Shown piece after piece: positions 32,673 through 40,088 of a DNA stretch of 64,000 bases. A model generated the notes under the pieces. That model saw only the letters and a list, made by a program, of their open reading frames with translations. It ran no database searches and was not told the origin of the DNA. This DNA comes from an uncultured Bacteroidales bacterium (GTDB taxonomy: Bacteria; Bacteroidota; Bacteroidia; Bacteroidales; SZUA-534): NCBI GenBank assembly GCA_902790595.1, contig CADASL010000006.1, forward strand, positions 206,021-270,020. Reading direction: 5' to 3'. Both the position numbers and the translations under genes were made by a program. How positions within the stretch are numbered: position 1 is the first letter of the stretch; every line of letters starts with the position of its first letter.

Positions 32673-33981
32673 TCAATTGGGAACATATACATTACCAGTA
32701 CTTCAAACAAATAAAATTCCATTTCTTGAATTAAATAATGTTTGGGGTGAAGACAAACGTTACCCTGAAACGGCTGTTCAGAAGTTTATTTTACGCAATA
32801 CTCAGATATTAGACTTTTTAGACATAGCTGTTGTTGGTGAATACTTTGATAATCAATATTTCCTAAAACTTACAACATCAAAATATATAGGTTGTATTCC
32901 TCTCTTATCCCCCAAAACGGGGTTATCTTGTGGAAATCTCATAGTAACAAGTCGTTTTGGCGAAGACATTTCTGAATTGCTATCAGTTATAGGTCAATTT
33001 ATTGAACCAGAATTCTGTGATAAATACAAATTGGAAATAGGCAGTTATATAAAACCACCATTATATTTTGAATGTCAAAATTACATCGACCATTATATTG
33101 AGGCTAAAAAGTATAAATGGCGAAAATTTGAAAATGTTGAAATCATTCAATCCCGCCCAACAAGTTCAACTAAATGGGACAAGTATGAGGAACGTAATTG
33201 CGACCCTAAAAACACTTTTAAATATCCCAACAGATGCAACATCTTGTCAAAGAATCACAAAGAATGGCAAGAGTTAAACTACGTTCTTGATTTAAGCATA
33301 AACGAGATTATATCAACACGAACACCAATACGTTCACGCGCTGCATATACAAGCAAAATCACGCTTCTACAAAACACTTATGATAAAACTTCATTATCTA
33401 TTGTTAATGAAATAAGACCGCATATGTCAGACCCTATTGTAATCAAAAAACTGAAAGCTATTGGCAATAGAGTTCTGCAAAACAATTCAAGTTCGCAAAA
33501 TGCGTGGCGAATCGATTTTGCTGTTTTTTTTGAACGTTATGTACAATACCTAATGTCAGAAGTCGCGAAATCAAAAGGTGCACGAATAAAATGTAATCCT
33601 CACTTCAATATTTCAGGTCAACGACCAAATTGGGCTTTGAAATATATTGAACCTGATATTATTATGGATAAAGATGATTGTCAATATATTATTGATGCAA
33701 AATACAAAGCTCATATGTATGATGTAAATGGTGATGGTGACTTTTTGCGAGACACTTTTAGGGCTGATTTTCATCAAGTTTTAGCATATTCATCATTTGG
33801 TGGTGCTAACGAAAAGAATGTGATGCTTATTTATCCTTCTGATTATTACGTTTCAAGAGAATTAAATGTATTTAGTAGCATAAACGGATATTCTTGTAAA
33901 ACATTGCTTGTTGGCATTCCTTTAAAAAAGTCCGAGTTAGAAACAACAAAAAGAAATCTATCCCAATTGATTGTGATGTGA
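32665..33981 (+). CDS. mcrC: McrC-like PD-(D/E)XK nuclease subunit
   Basis: 438 aa. The start overlaps the mcrB stop, which couples translation. An N-terminal DUF2357-like part of about 270 residues leads into a nuclease core. The catalytic signature EPDIIMDKDDCQYIIDAKYK fits PD-(D/E)XK (Asp, then Asp-Ala-Lys), followed by FHQVLAYSSFGGANEKNVML. It supplies the endonuclease of the Mcr complex and shares the AT-rich composition of mcrB. After its stop the GC content rises abruptly at the mutT fragment. Confidence 0.9.
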   Translation: MSSQLGTYTLPVLQTNKIPFLELNNVWGEDKRYPETAVQKFILRNTQILDFLDIAVVGEYFDNQYFLKLTTSKYIGCIPLLSPKTGLSCGNLIVTSRFGEDISELLSVIGQFIEPEFCDKYKLEIGSYIKPPLYFECQNYIDHYIEAKKYKWRKFENVEIIQSRPTSSTKWDKYEERNCDPKNTFKYPNRCNILSKNHKEWQELNYVLDLSINEIISTRTPIRSRAAYTSKITLLQNTYDKTSLSIVNEIRPHMSDPIVIKKLKAIGNRVLQNNSSSQNAWRIDFAVFFERYVQYLMSEVAKSKGARIKCNPHFNISGQRPNWALKYIEPDIIMDKDDCQYIIDAKYKAHMYDVNGDGDFLRDTFRADFHQVLAYSSFGGANEKNVMLIYPSDYYVSRELNVFSSINGYSCKTLLVGIPLKKSELETTKRNLSQLIVM

Positions 33982-34008
33982 ATGTGCGATTTCCCTATTT
34001 CCGCATTC

Positions 34009-34058
34009 TGAAAACAATCCAAGTCTCCGCTGCCATAATCCACGACCACGCCGGCCGC
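34009..34058 (+). pseudogene. Truncated duplicate of the mutT 5' end
   Basis: These 50 bp match 34475-34524, codons 1-17 of mutT, with three C/T differences. The initiator ATG is CTG here, so it cannot be translated from that start. Two of the three differences are synonymous, which suggests the fragment was once a functional gene rather than a recent copy. It breaks off 2 bp before the stop codon of the ATPase remnant. Confidence 0.85.
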
Positions 34059-34060
34059 AC

Positions 34061-34240
34061 TCAATAAAGAAATCCAAACAGCCAAAGCGGAATTTTGTTG
34101 CCGAGAACATATTCCTCGTCCGATGCGGCGATGAAACTGTTGGCAACGCCTGCAATCTGCCGCCCGTCTTTCGAGCGCCCGCCAACCTCAAAGGAGTATT
34201 GGTGGTCGATGGTGAAGTCGGCTGAAGATTCGTTTCCACT
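34061..34240 (-). pseudogene. C-terminal remnant of an AAA+ ATPase gene
   Basis: Read on the minus strand, this gives ADFTIDHQYSFEVGG, RSKDGRQIAGVANSF, IAASDEEYVLGNKIP and LWLFGFLY-stop. The pattern FEVGG.....QI....F.A.DD....GN.IPLW.FG.LY is the C-terminus I know from the DUF4143-type ATPases abundant in Bacteroidetes. All upstream domains (Walker A/B) are missing. The ghost gene abuts a periodic palindrome array at its 5' side, echoing the intact ATPase at 15867. Confidence 0.8.
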
Positions 34241-34247
34241 TGTAATT

Positions 34248-34331
34248 TGTTCAATGCAATGAACATTTTATCTGAATTTTTGTTCAACGTCTTGAACATT
34301 TTATGTATAAATATGTTCAACATAATGAACA
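34248..34331. repeat. Three-unit palindrome array, 33-bp period
   Basis: 18-bp palindromes TGTTCA-N6-TGAACA start at 34248, 34281 and 34314, exactly 33 bp apart. The centres differ (ATGCAA, ACGTCT, ACATAA), while both 15-bp linkers begin TTTTAT. The period and the variable centres resemble the 52-bp array around the intact ATPase gene, but the sequence is unrelated. Confidence 0.88.
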
Positions 34332-34473
34332 TTATCGCCGTGGTTTCTTTTTTTAGCGCCATTTGTGCTCGAAAAGCAACTCATTTTGTTTCCTTATGGA
34401 AATAAATTAATGCATTTTTGCCCCGTAATAGTCAAGTGCCAATTATACATTTTACAAGACAAGATTTTCCAAA

Positions 34474-34857
34474 ATGAAAACAATCCAAGTCTCTGCCGCC
34501 ATAATCCACGACTACGCCGGCCGCGTATTCGCCACTCAGCGTGGATATGGCGATATGCAGGGCGGTTGGGAATTTCCGGGCGGAAAGATTGAATCGGGCG
34601 AAACGCCCGAAGCGGCTCTGAGACGCGAGATTTTGGAAGAGTTGGACACGCAAATAGTTGTTGAGCAATTCATTACCACTGTCGAATACGATTACCCCAA
34701 TTTTCACCTGACAATGCACTGCTATTGGTGCCGTGTTGCGAGCGGCACTCTGACACTGAAAGAGCACAAAGCCGCCCGCTGGCTCGCAGCCAAAGATTTA
34801 GACACGGTTGACTGGCTGCCGGCGGATAAAATCGTTGTGGAAGAAATCAAGAGATGA
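34474..34857 (+). CDS. mutT: NUDIX hydrolase, MutT-like
   Basis: 127 aa. The Nudix box is GGKIESGETPEAALRREILE followed by ELD, fitting GX5EX7REUXEEX except that the final Gly is replaced by Asp. GGWEFPGGKIE and HAARWLAAKDLDTVDWLPAD are typical of 8-oxo-dGTP diphosphatases, which clean the nucleotide pool of oxidised guanine. A 5' fragment of a second copy lies 465 bp upstream. Confidence 0.9.
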   Translation: MKTIQVSAAIIHDYAGRVFATQRGYGDMQGGWEFPGGKIESGETPEAALRREILEELDTQIVVEQFITTVEYDYPNFHLTMHCYWCRVASGTLTLKEHKAARWLAAKDLDTVDWLPADKIVVEEIKR

Positions 34858-35326
34858 TTGTAGGCATAAGGTTTTGCAGGGTTTCACGACCGAACCGTAT
34901 TCACAATCATTAACAAGCGGATTTAAATCCGCTTAATCTATTTAATGCGGCAGGTTGAGGAAAAACAGCTATTTCGGCTATATAAATTGTAATAGCCCCC
35001 AATGTCAACGCTTCTTTACCCAAATTTCCACCAGCCAGCCGGAAAAATCATCTGAAAAGACATCAGCGTATTCTGATTTTGTCAGTAATGGGGAGTGGGT
35101 AAAAACTTGTTTTCAACAAAATTCAGTGAAAAAGTCAGTTGACAAAATTATTTTTCCGGTTAACGGTATGTTATTAATCTGTTGATTAATAGTGGTTTGT
35201 AAATCGACGTTTGGCTTGCGTATTTATAACATCTTGGAAATTAGAAAAATATTTTTGCGAATAGTTGCATTTTTAAAACAAGAGCCCTATATTCGTAGCG
35301 TTTTTCAAACAACACATTTTTTTATT
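34858..35326. other. Gene-less stretch
   Basis: A perfect 20-bp palindrome near the left end (34915-34934) may terminate mutT. The remainder is AT-rich. Open frames at 34955-35185 and running upstream from 35327 lack coding character. No RNA gene was recognised. Confidence 0.5.
34915..34934. terminator. Palindrome, possible terminator of mutT
   Basis: AAGCGGATTTAAATCCGCTT is perfectly self-complementary and is followed by AATCTATTT. It lies about 60 bp past the mutT stop. The AT-rich centre makes it a weak terminator, and it could equally be a repeat. Confidence 0.45.
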
Positions 35327-36055
35327 ATGCCATACAGGAGATTACCTAACACGGATAGTGCGCGTTTGCGTGCAATGCAAAAAGCGCTTTCAAAATCGGA
35401 GGATGTTTTGCCGATGGATTTGCCGTACAGCGCGGCCACACTTCAGGAGTTGCGCTATTTTCTGCCCGAATTCAATCAGGCAATTATGATGCAGCGCGAT
35501 GTGTTCGAGCGTCAGACTTCGAAAAACAAACAGCATCAGGAAAGCTTCCGCAAGGCGCGGCTTTATATATCGCATTTCATTCAGGTACTGAACTTTGCAA
35601 TCGCTCGTGGCGAGATGAAACCCGACACCCGCAAGTATTTCGACCTGCCGTCGGACGAGACCAAGCTGCCGCAACTCAACACCGAGCGCGATGTGATTGA
35701 GTGGGGACAGAAGCTTATTGATGGCGAGCAGAAGCGCCTGTCGGAAGGTTTGTCGCCTGTCACAAACCCCACAATTGCCCGCGTTAAGGTTCATTATGAG
35801 GATTTTGTGCGGCTTAATATCTCGCAGAAGGGACTGCAGGAAAACAACGCCAAGGCTTTGGCCAAGATTTCGGAGCTGCGTGGCCGGGCCGACAGCATTA
35901 TCCTTGATTTGTGGAACGAGATTGAAGACCATTTCAGCAATAACGCGGCGGCCGTCAAGCGTGAAAAGGCCGCAGAGTATGGCGTCTCGTATGTCTTCCG
36001 CAAAGGCGAAAAGACTGACGCTGAGGAAGATGAGATTGATTTGAAGTTGTTTTGA
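35327..36055 (+). CDS. Conserved hypothetical, helical protein
   Basis: 242 aa from ATG 35327 (MPYRRLPNTDSARLRAMQKA). It is almost entirely predicted helix, rich in Lys, Arg and Gln, with long amphipathic stretches (TLQELRYFLPEFNQAIMMQR, NNAKALAKISELRGRADSII). It has no signal peptide and no membrane segment. I recognise proteins of this start from Bacteroidetes genomes but no function. A strong terminator follows. Confidence 0.75.
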   Translation: MPYRRLPNTDSARLRAMQKALSKSEDVLPMDLPYSAATLQELRYFLPEFNQAIMMQRDVFERQTSKNKQHQESFRKARLYISHFIQVLNFAIARGEMKPDTRKYFDLPSDETKLPQLNTERDVIEWGQKLIDGEQKRLSEGLSPVTNPTIARVKVHYEDFVRLNISQKGLQENNAKALAKISELRGRADSIILDLWNEIEDHFSNNAAAVKREKAAEYGVSYVFRKGEKTDAEEDEIDLKLF

Positions 36056-36093
36056 CGGTTTTCGCAATTGTCTTTACAAATATCGCTGGATTT

Positions 36094-36121
36094 AAAAGGC
36101 GGGACAATGTCCTGCCTTTTT
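36094..36121. terminator. Intrinsic terminator
   Basis: AAAAGGCGGGAC (36094-36105) pairs with GTCCTGCCTTTT (36109-36120) around a three-base loop, with one G-T mismatch, and ends in a T run. It lies 39 bp past the stop at 36055. Confidence 0.85.
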
Positions 36122-36151
36122 GTTTCCGATGAATTGAACACGCAAATTTTC

Positions 36152-36159
36152 TATTTTTG
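36152..36159 (+). promoter_or_regulatory. Candidate -7 element of the cytidylate-kinase-like gene
   Basis: TATTTTTG fits TAnnTTTG. A TTG at 36134-36136 is only 15 bp upstream, short for a -33 element. The gene starts at 36181. Confidence 0.35.
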
Positions 36160-36180
36160 CATTATTAAATAGTGTTACAG

Positions 36181-36801
36181 ATGAATTGCAAGACATTGAC
36201 AATCAGCATAGGCCGTCAGTTTGGCTGCGGCGGCAGGGTTATTGGTCAGCGGCTGGCCGAGGAGTTGGGTTACGACTATTTCGACAAGGAGCTGCTGGCG
36301 CTGGCGGCGAAAGAGATTGGCTTTGAGCCGTCGGTGTTTGAAGAAATCGACGAGCAACCGCAAAAAGGTATCTTTCAGTCGTTTGGCGAGTTTGTGTCGA
36401 TGCTCAGCCCGACCGACAACTATATGTCCGACGACCATCTGTTCAAGGTGCAGAGCGATGTTATCCGCCGCCTGGCCATTGAGCGCAACTGTGTGATTGT
36501 GGGCCGCTGTTCCGACTATATTCTGCGCGATTTCCCGAACTGCATCAGCGTTTTCCTGCACGCCGATTTGCCCGACCGCATCAAGCGCGTCTGCGCCCGG
36601 ATGCCCATTGAGCAGGACAAGGCCCGCGCCCTGATTGAGCGCAACGACAAGCGCCGAGCCACCTATTATAATTACTATTCGAACAAGACCTGGGGCCGTG
36701 CCGAGACCTACGATTTGTGTCTTAGCGTGTCGCGGCTCGGCGTTGAGGAGACCGTGGCTGCCATCATCGACTACGTTAACCGGATGAAAACGAGACTGTG
36801 A
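36181..36801 (+). CDS. Cytidylate kinase-like protein
   Basis: 206 aa from ATG 36181; a GTG three codons upstream is less likely. The P-loop region is variant: LTISIGRQFGCGGRVIGQRL then AEELGYDYFDKELLALAAKE. This is the Cytidylate_kin2 pattern with GRQFGCGG in place of a canonical GxxxxGKS/T. The lid region NDKRRATYYNYYSNKTWG and the ending CLSVSRLGVEETVAAIIDYV agree. It may phosphorylate a nucleoside monophosphate. The true substrate of this subfamily is uncertain, as a separate Cmk usually exists. Confidence 0.85.
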   Translation: MNCKTLTISIGRQFGCGGRVIGQRLAEELGYDYFDKELLALAAKEIGFEPSVFEEIDEQPQKGIFQSFGEFVSMLSPTDNYMSDDHLFKVQSDVIRRLAIERNCVIVGRCSDYILRDFPNCISVFLHADLPDRIKRVCARMPIEQDKARALIERNDKRRATYYNYYSNKTWGRAETYDLCLSVSRLGVEETVAAIIDYVNRMKTRL

Positions 36802-36839
36802 TTAAAGGGGGAGAGGTAAGAGTTTAGAGTTTAGGAATT

Positions 36840-37020
36840 GTACCCGATACCAAATAATTGTTTAATCGGTGAATTGTTTAATCGGTGAATCGTTTGTTTG
36901 ACAACGGACTTCGGACAACAGACTTCAGTCTGTGGTCGTAATTCGTAATTCAAAATTCGTAATTAACCAACACCCAATACCTGACCCCTAACCATTACAC
37001 TCTACTCTTTACTCACTACG
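36840..37020. repeat. Dispersed intergenic repeat, second copy
   Basis: Tandem TTGTTTAATCGGTGAA (from 36859) is followed by CGGACTTCGGACAACAGAC, then AATTCGTAATTCAAAATTCG and CACCCAATACC words. The first part matches 8533-8630. No gene or RNA is visible in 36802-37065. Confidence 0.6.
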
Positions 37021-37038
37021 CTTTACTCAAAAAAATTC

Positions 37039-37046
37039 TACCTTTG
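37039..37046 (+). promoter_or_regulatory. Candidate -7 element of the CCA-adding enzyme gene
   Basis: TACCTTTG matches TAnnTTTG, 20 bp before the ATG at 37066. No good -33 box is present. Confidence 0.4.
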
Positions 37047-37065
37047 CGGCTCAATTGGCAGTTTG

Positions 37066-38475
37066 ATGAAGGAATACCTTAACAATATCATTTTCAAAAC
37101 AATATCGCAGATTTTGGGCGAACGCGACCAACAGGCTTTTGTTATTGGTGGGTTTGTGCGTGACAAGTTGCTCGGCCGTCCGTCGAAAGATATTGATGTG
37201 GTGACGCTGGGCAGCGGCATTGAGCTAGCGCAGGAGGTGGCTCAGCGGCTGCTGAAGAATCCGAAGGTGGCGACATACAGGAATTTCGGCACGGCAATGT
37301 TCCGCTATCGTGGTGTGGATGTGGAGTTTGTGGGCGCTCGCAAGGAGTCGTACAACCGCAACTCGCGCAAGCCGGTTGTTGAAAATGGCACGCTTGAGGA
37401 TGACCAGCGCCGTCGCGATTTCACCATCAACGCCCTGGCCATCGACCTTCATCCCGACCGTTTCGGGCAGCTGGTGGACCCTTTCGGAGGCGTTGAGGAC
37501 TTGAAAAACCAGATTATCCGCACGCCGCTCGACCCCGACACCACCTATTCCGACGACCCGCTGCGTATGCTGCGCGCCATCCGTTTTGCCAGTCAGCTTG
37601 GCTTCCGCATCACCGATGAGTCGCTCGACTCGATTGTCCGCAACCGCGAGCGCATTCGAATCATTTCAATGGAGCGCGTGTCGGAGGAGTTCAACAAGAT
37701 TATGCTCTCGCCGCGGCCGTCGGCAGGTATTAAGCTGCTGCAAAAGGTTGGTCTGCTGGCGATTGTGTTCCCGCAACTCGAAGCTTTGAAAGGCATTGAA
37801 GTGGTTGACGGATGCCGCCACAAGGACAATTTTTACCATACGATGGAGGTGCTCGACAACATCTGCGAGCATACCGACGACCTTTGGCTGCGTTGGGCCG
37901 CGCTGCTGCACGATATTGGCAAGCCTGTCACCAAGCGCTACGTGAAGGGCACCGGCTGGACATTCCACGGCCACGAGTTTGTGGGCGGCAAGATGGTTCC
38001 CGGTATCTTCAAGAACCTGAAGCTGCCGATGAACGAGAAGATGAAATACGTTCAGAAACTGGTGATGTTGCATATGCGGCCGATTGTGCTGGTTGAGGAG
38101 ATTGTAACCGACAGTGCCGTGCGCCGTCTGCTCTTCGAGGCAGGTGATGATATTGACGACCTTATGCTGCTCTGCGATGCCGACATCACATCGAAAAATC
38201 CCGACAAGGTGTCGCGCTATCTTGATAATTATCAGCTTGTAAGGCGAAAATTGGTTGAGGTGGAGGAGAAGGACCGCGTGCGCAACTGGCAGCCGCCAAT
38301 CTCTGGCGAGACCATCATCGAGACGTTTGCCCTGCCGCCGTGTCCCGCCATTGGTATAATCAAAAGCGCCATCAAAGACGCCATTCTCGACGGCGTGATT
38401 GAAAACACACCAGAAGCGGCTTATCAGTTTATGCTGCAGAAAGGCAGTGAATTAGGACTGAAACCCGTGAAATAG
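37066..38475 (+). CDS. cca: CCA-adding tRNA nucleotidyltransferase/poly(A) polymerase family with HD domain
   Basis: 469 aa from ATG 37066. It has the class II nucleotidyltransferase head [20 protein letters not shown] then VV (catalytic DxD), [39 protein letters not shown] and [18 protein letters not shown] elements. The C-terminal part carries an HD phosphohydrolase domain ([33 protein letters not shown]). It finishes or repairs tRNA 3' CCA ends. Confidence 0.94.
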   Translation: MKEYLNNIIFKTISQILGERDQQAFVIGGFVRDKLLGRPSKDIDVVTLGSGIELAQEVAQRLLKNPKVATYRNFGTAMFRYRGVDVEFVGARKESYNRNSRKPVVENGTLEDDQRRRDFTINALAIDLHPDRFGQLVDPFGGVEDLKNQIIRTPLDPDTTYSDDPLRMLRAIRFASQLGFRITDESLDSIVRNRERIRIISMERVSEEFNKIMLSPRPSAGIKLLQKVGLLAIVFPQLEALKGIEVVDGCRHKDNFYHTMEVLDNICEHTDDLWLRWAALLHDIGKPVTKRYVKGTGWTFHGHEFVGGKMVPGIFKNLKLPMNEKMKYVQKLVMLHMRPIVLVEEIVTDSAVRRLLFEAGDDIDDLMLLCDADITSKNPDKVSRYLDNYQLVRRKLVEVEEKDRVRNWQPPISGETIIETFALPPCPAIGIIKSAIKDAILDGVIENTPEAAYQFMLQKGSELGLKPVK

Positions 38476-38545
38476 GGTGATTGTGAATTAGTTGCAAAGG
38501 AATAAGCGTTAATTCCTAATTCCTAAATTCTAAATCCTAACTATC

Positions 38546-39046
38546 TCAATATTGGTCTTTCAGCAATATGTAGTTCCGTGCCGATTGCTCAATCATTTCG
38601 CTGTTTTTCAACTCTTTGACTTTAGTGGCCGGAACACCTGCGTAGATGAATCCCGATTCAAGAGTGCGGCCGCCCAGAACAAGAGCGTTGGCCGCCACAA
38701 TGCTGCCCGACTCAACCACTGCGTTGTCCAGAACCGTGGAGCCCATCCCGACAAGGACATTGTCTTTTATGATGGCGCCGTGCACAATGGCGTTGTGCCC
38801 GATGGTCACATTATTGCCGATGATGGTTGTTGAAACGCCTTCGGAGCTGTGAATTACCACGCCGTCCTGCACATTGGTGTTGTTGCCGATGGTGATGGCG
38901 CCCGCGTCGCCGCGCAGCACACTGCCGTACCAGATGCTGCAGTTGTCGCCAATCTCAACCTCGCCGATGATAGTGGCGTTTTCGGCAATAAAACAGTTGG
39001 CGCCAATGCGTGGCGTGAATCCGTTAAACGATTTTATGATAGCCAT
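38546..39046 (-). CDS. Gamma-carbonic anhydrase/hexapeptide-repeat acyltransferase-like protein
   Basis: 166 aa, a left-handed beta-helix of hexapeptide repeats (NCFIAENATIIGEVEIGDNC, IGNNVTIGHNAIVHGAIIKD). Conserved metal-ligand spacing is seen in IHSSEGVSTTIIGNNVTIGH and NAIVHG. It is of the YrdA/CaiE type and may be a carbonic anhydrase; many such proteins are inactive or have unknown substrates. It lies divergent from cca's end, with no operon partner. Confidence 0.9.
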   Translation of the reverse strand: MAIIKSFNGFTPRIGANCFIAENATIIGEVEIGDNCSIWYGSVLRGDAGAITIGNNTNVQDGVVIHSSEGVSTTIIGNNVTIGHNAIVHGAIIKDNVLVGMGSTVLDNAVVESGSIVAANALVLGGRTLESGFIYAGVPATKVKELKNSEMIEQSARNYILLKDQY

Positions 39047-39067
39047 TTGTGTGTGATTGAGCCGTTG

Positions 39068-39469
39068 TTAGAAGGCCACAAAGTTGATTGGACATTTGAT
39101 TAGGTCGGTGAATTCCTTGCCTGTCTCAAGCATGTCCTCGTCCTCTTTTTTGTATTGCCACTCAATTGCGACTTGCAGTCCGCTTTCAAATAACTTATTG
39201 ATAAGCAATACAATATCCAAAATGTATTTGGCAGATGACGAATTGAAATAGTCGTAGCAGAGTTTGAAAACCATCGGATTTTGGGCCGTTTTTGCCTTCA
39301 GCTCATCGTTGATGTTTCGCTTAATATCTGTCAGCCAGTCAATAAGTTGCCCATAGAATGCCACTACGTCCTCGGGGCGTGAGCAGCCTTTAATCTCGTA
39401 CCGGTTGTTGTCGAAGTCGAAAAGTACCGACGGGGTTGTGCTTGTCCTTTCAATCTTGATGATTTCCAT
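39068..39469 (-). CDS. siaC: SiaC-like regulatory phosphoprotein (DUF1987)
   Basis: 133 aa. MEIIKIERTSTTPSVLFDFD opens the domain and FKLCYDYFNSSSAKYILDIV carries the Ser/Thr cluster that is the usual phosphorylation site. It ends WQYKKEDEDMLETGKEFTDL. In Pseudomonas, SiaC is phosphorylated by SiaB and dephosphorylated by SiaA, and controls the diguanylate cyclase SiaD. It lies 4 bp after siaB on the same strand. No SiaA or SiaD homologue is in the window. Confidence 0.88.
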   Translation of the reverse strand: MEIIKIERTSTTPSVLFDFDNNRYEIKGCSRPEDVVAFYGQLIDWLTDIKRNINDELKAKTAQNPMVFKLCYDYFNSSSAKYILDIVLLINKLFESGLQVAIEWQYKKEDEDMLETGKEFTDLIKCPINFVAF

Positions 39470-39473
39470 AATC

Positions 39474-39989
39474 TTATTGTTTCGGTTGGTCTGTTATGCT
39501 AATGGTGAAATTGATGTTCGAGCTCTCGCTGTCAATCGGTTCAACGGCGTATTTGATAGGCTCGCGCGAGCATCTTAGAATCTTCATCAGTCCAAGTCCG
39601 GCGCCGCCTTTCTCCGATATGTGCCCCTCGTGTATCGTCTTGCTGTAAAGCGCTTTAACTTCATCAAGCGACAAATTGTTCAGCTTGTCGATACGGTCGG
39701 TAAGTTGTTTCAAATCTTTGTTTCCCACGCGGTTGCCAACGGTGAGCGAATAGTGTAATCCGTTTTGTATCAGCGAAAGCTTAATCTGCGGGTTTTGCTC
39801 AGGGGTGTTGATGTTGAAATTGTGCCGGTATGCGTTTTCGAGCACCTCAACCATTATCGAGAACATCCTGATTTTGCACTTAGGGCACTGAGTCTCAGGC
39901 ATCCGCTGGTTGAAGAGTATCAGCAATTCCTCAATCTTTTCAAAGGTAATCTCACCTTCGTATTCCATTAATTGTTTGTAATCGTTCAT
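39474..39989 (-). CDS. siaB: SiaB-like serine kinase
   Basis: 171 aa. It has a GHKL-like ATP-binding core: the N-box in RMFSIMVEVLENAYRHNFNI and the G-box in EKGGAGLGLMKILRCSREP. It also has a CPKCK pair near residue 36-39. It should phosphorylate the adjacent SiaC. The pair lies upstream of the pseudouridine synthase on the same strand. Confidence 0.87.
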   Translation of the reverse strand: MNDYKQLMEYEGEITFEKIEELLILFNQRMPETQCPKCKIRMFSIMVEVLENAYRHNFNINTPEQNPQIKLSLIQNGLHYSLTVGNRVGNKDLKQLTDRIDKLNNLSLDEVKALYSKTIHEGHISEKGGAGLGLMKILRCSREPIKYAVEPIDSESSNINFTISITDQPKQ

Positions 39990-40088
39990 CTTACAGCTGC
40001 TAAATTAGCTATTTGGTCAATGCCGTAATTGTACTGTTTTTTGTTGGAAAAAACAACCCCTAATGTCGCTTTTGCGTGTTTTTCGGAA

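Larger units (their letters stand above)
33982..34473. other. Gene-less junction holding two gene fragments and a palindrome array
   Basis: From left to right: 27 bp of spacer after mcrC, a mutT 5' fragment (34009-34058), the C-terminal remnant of an ATPase gene on the minus strand (34061-34240), a three-unit palindrome array (34248-34331), and an AT-rich leader for mutT. It looks like an old insertion/deletion hotspot at the right edge of the defence island. Confidence 0.75.

Noticed and set aside
33958..34362. 134-aa minus-strand open frame across the ATPase remnant
   Set aside because: It reads the remnant in the wrong frame. The frame giving FEVGG and IPLWLFGFLY is a different one and is truncated.
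34955..35185. 76-aa open frame after mutT
   Set aside because: Low-complexity AT-rich DNA without a recognisable start region or protein-like composition.
37047..37066. GGCTCAATTGGCAG resembles a tRNA D-arm just before cca.
   Set aside because: No acceptor stem, anticodon arm or T-arm can be built around it. It is a coincidental match in the cca leader.
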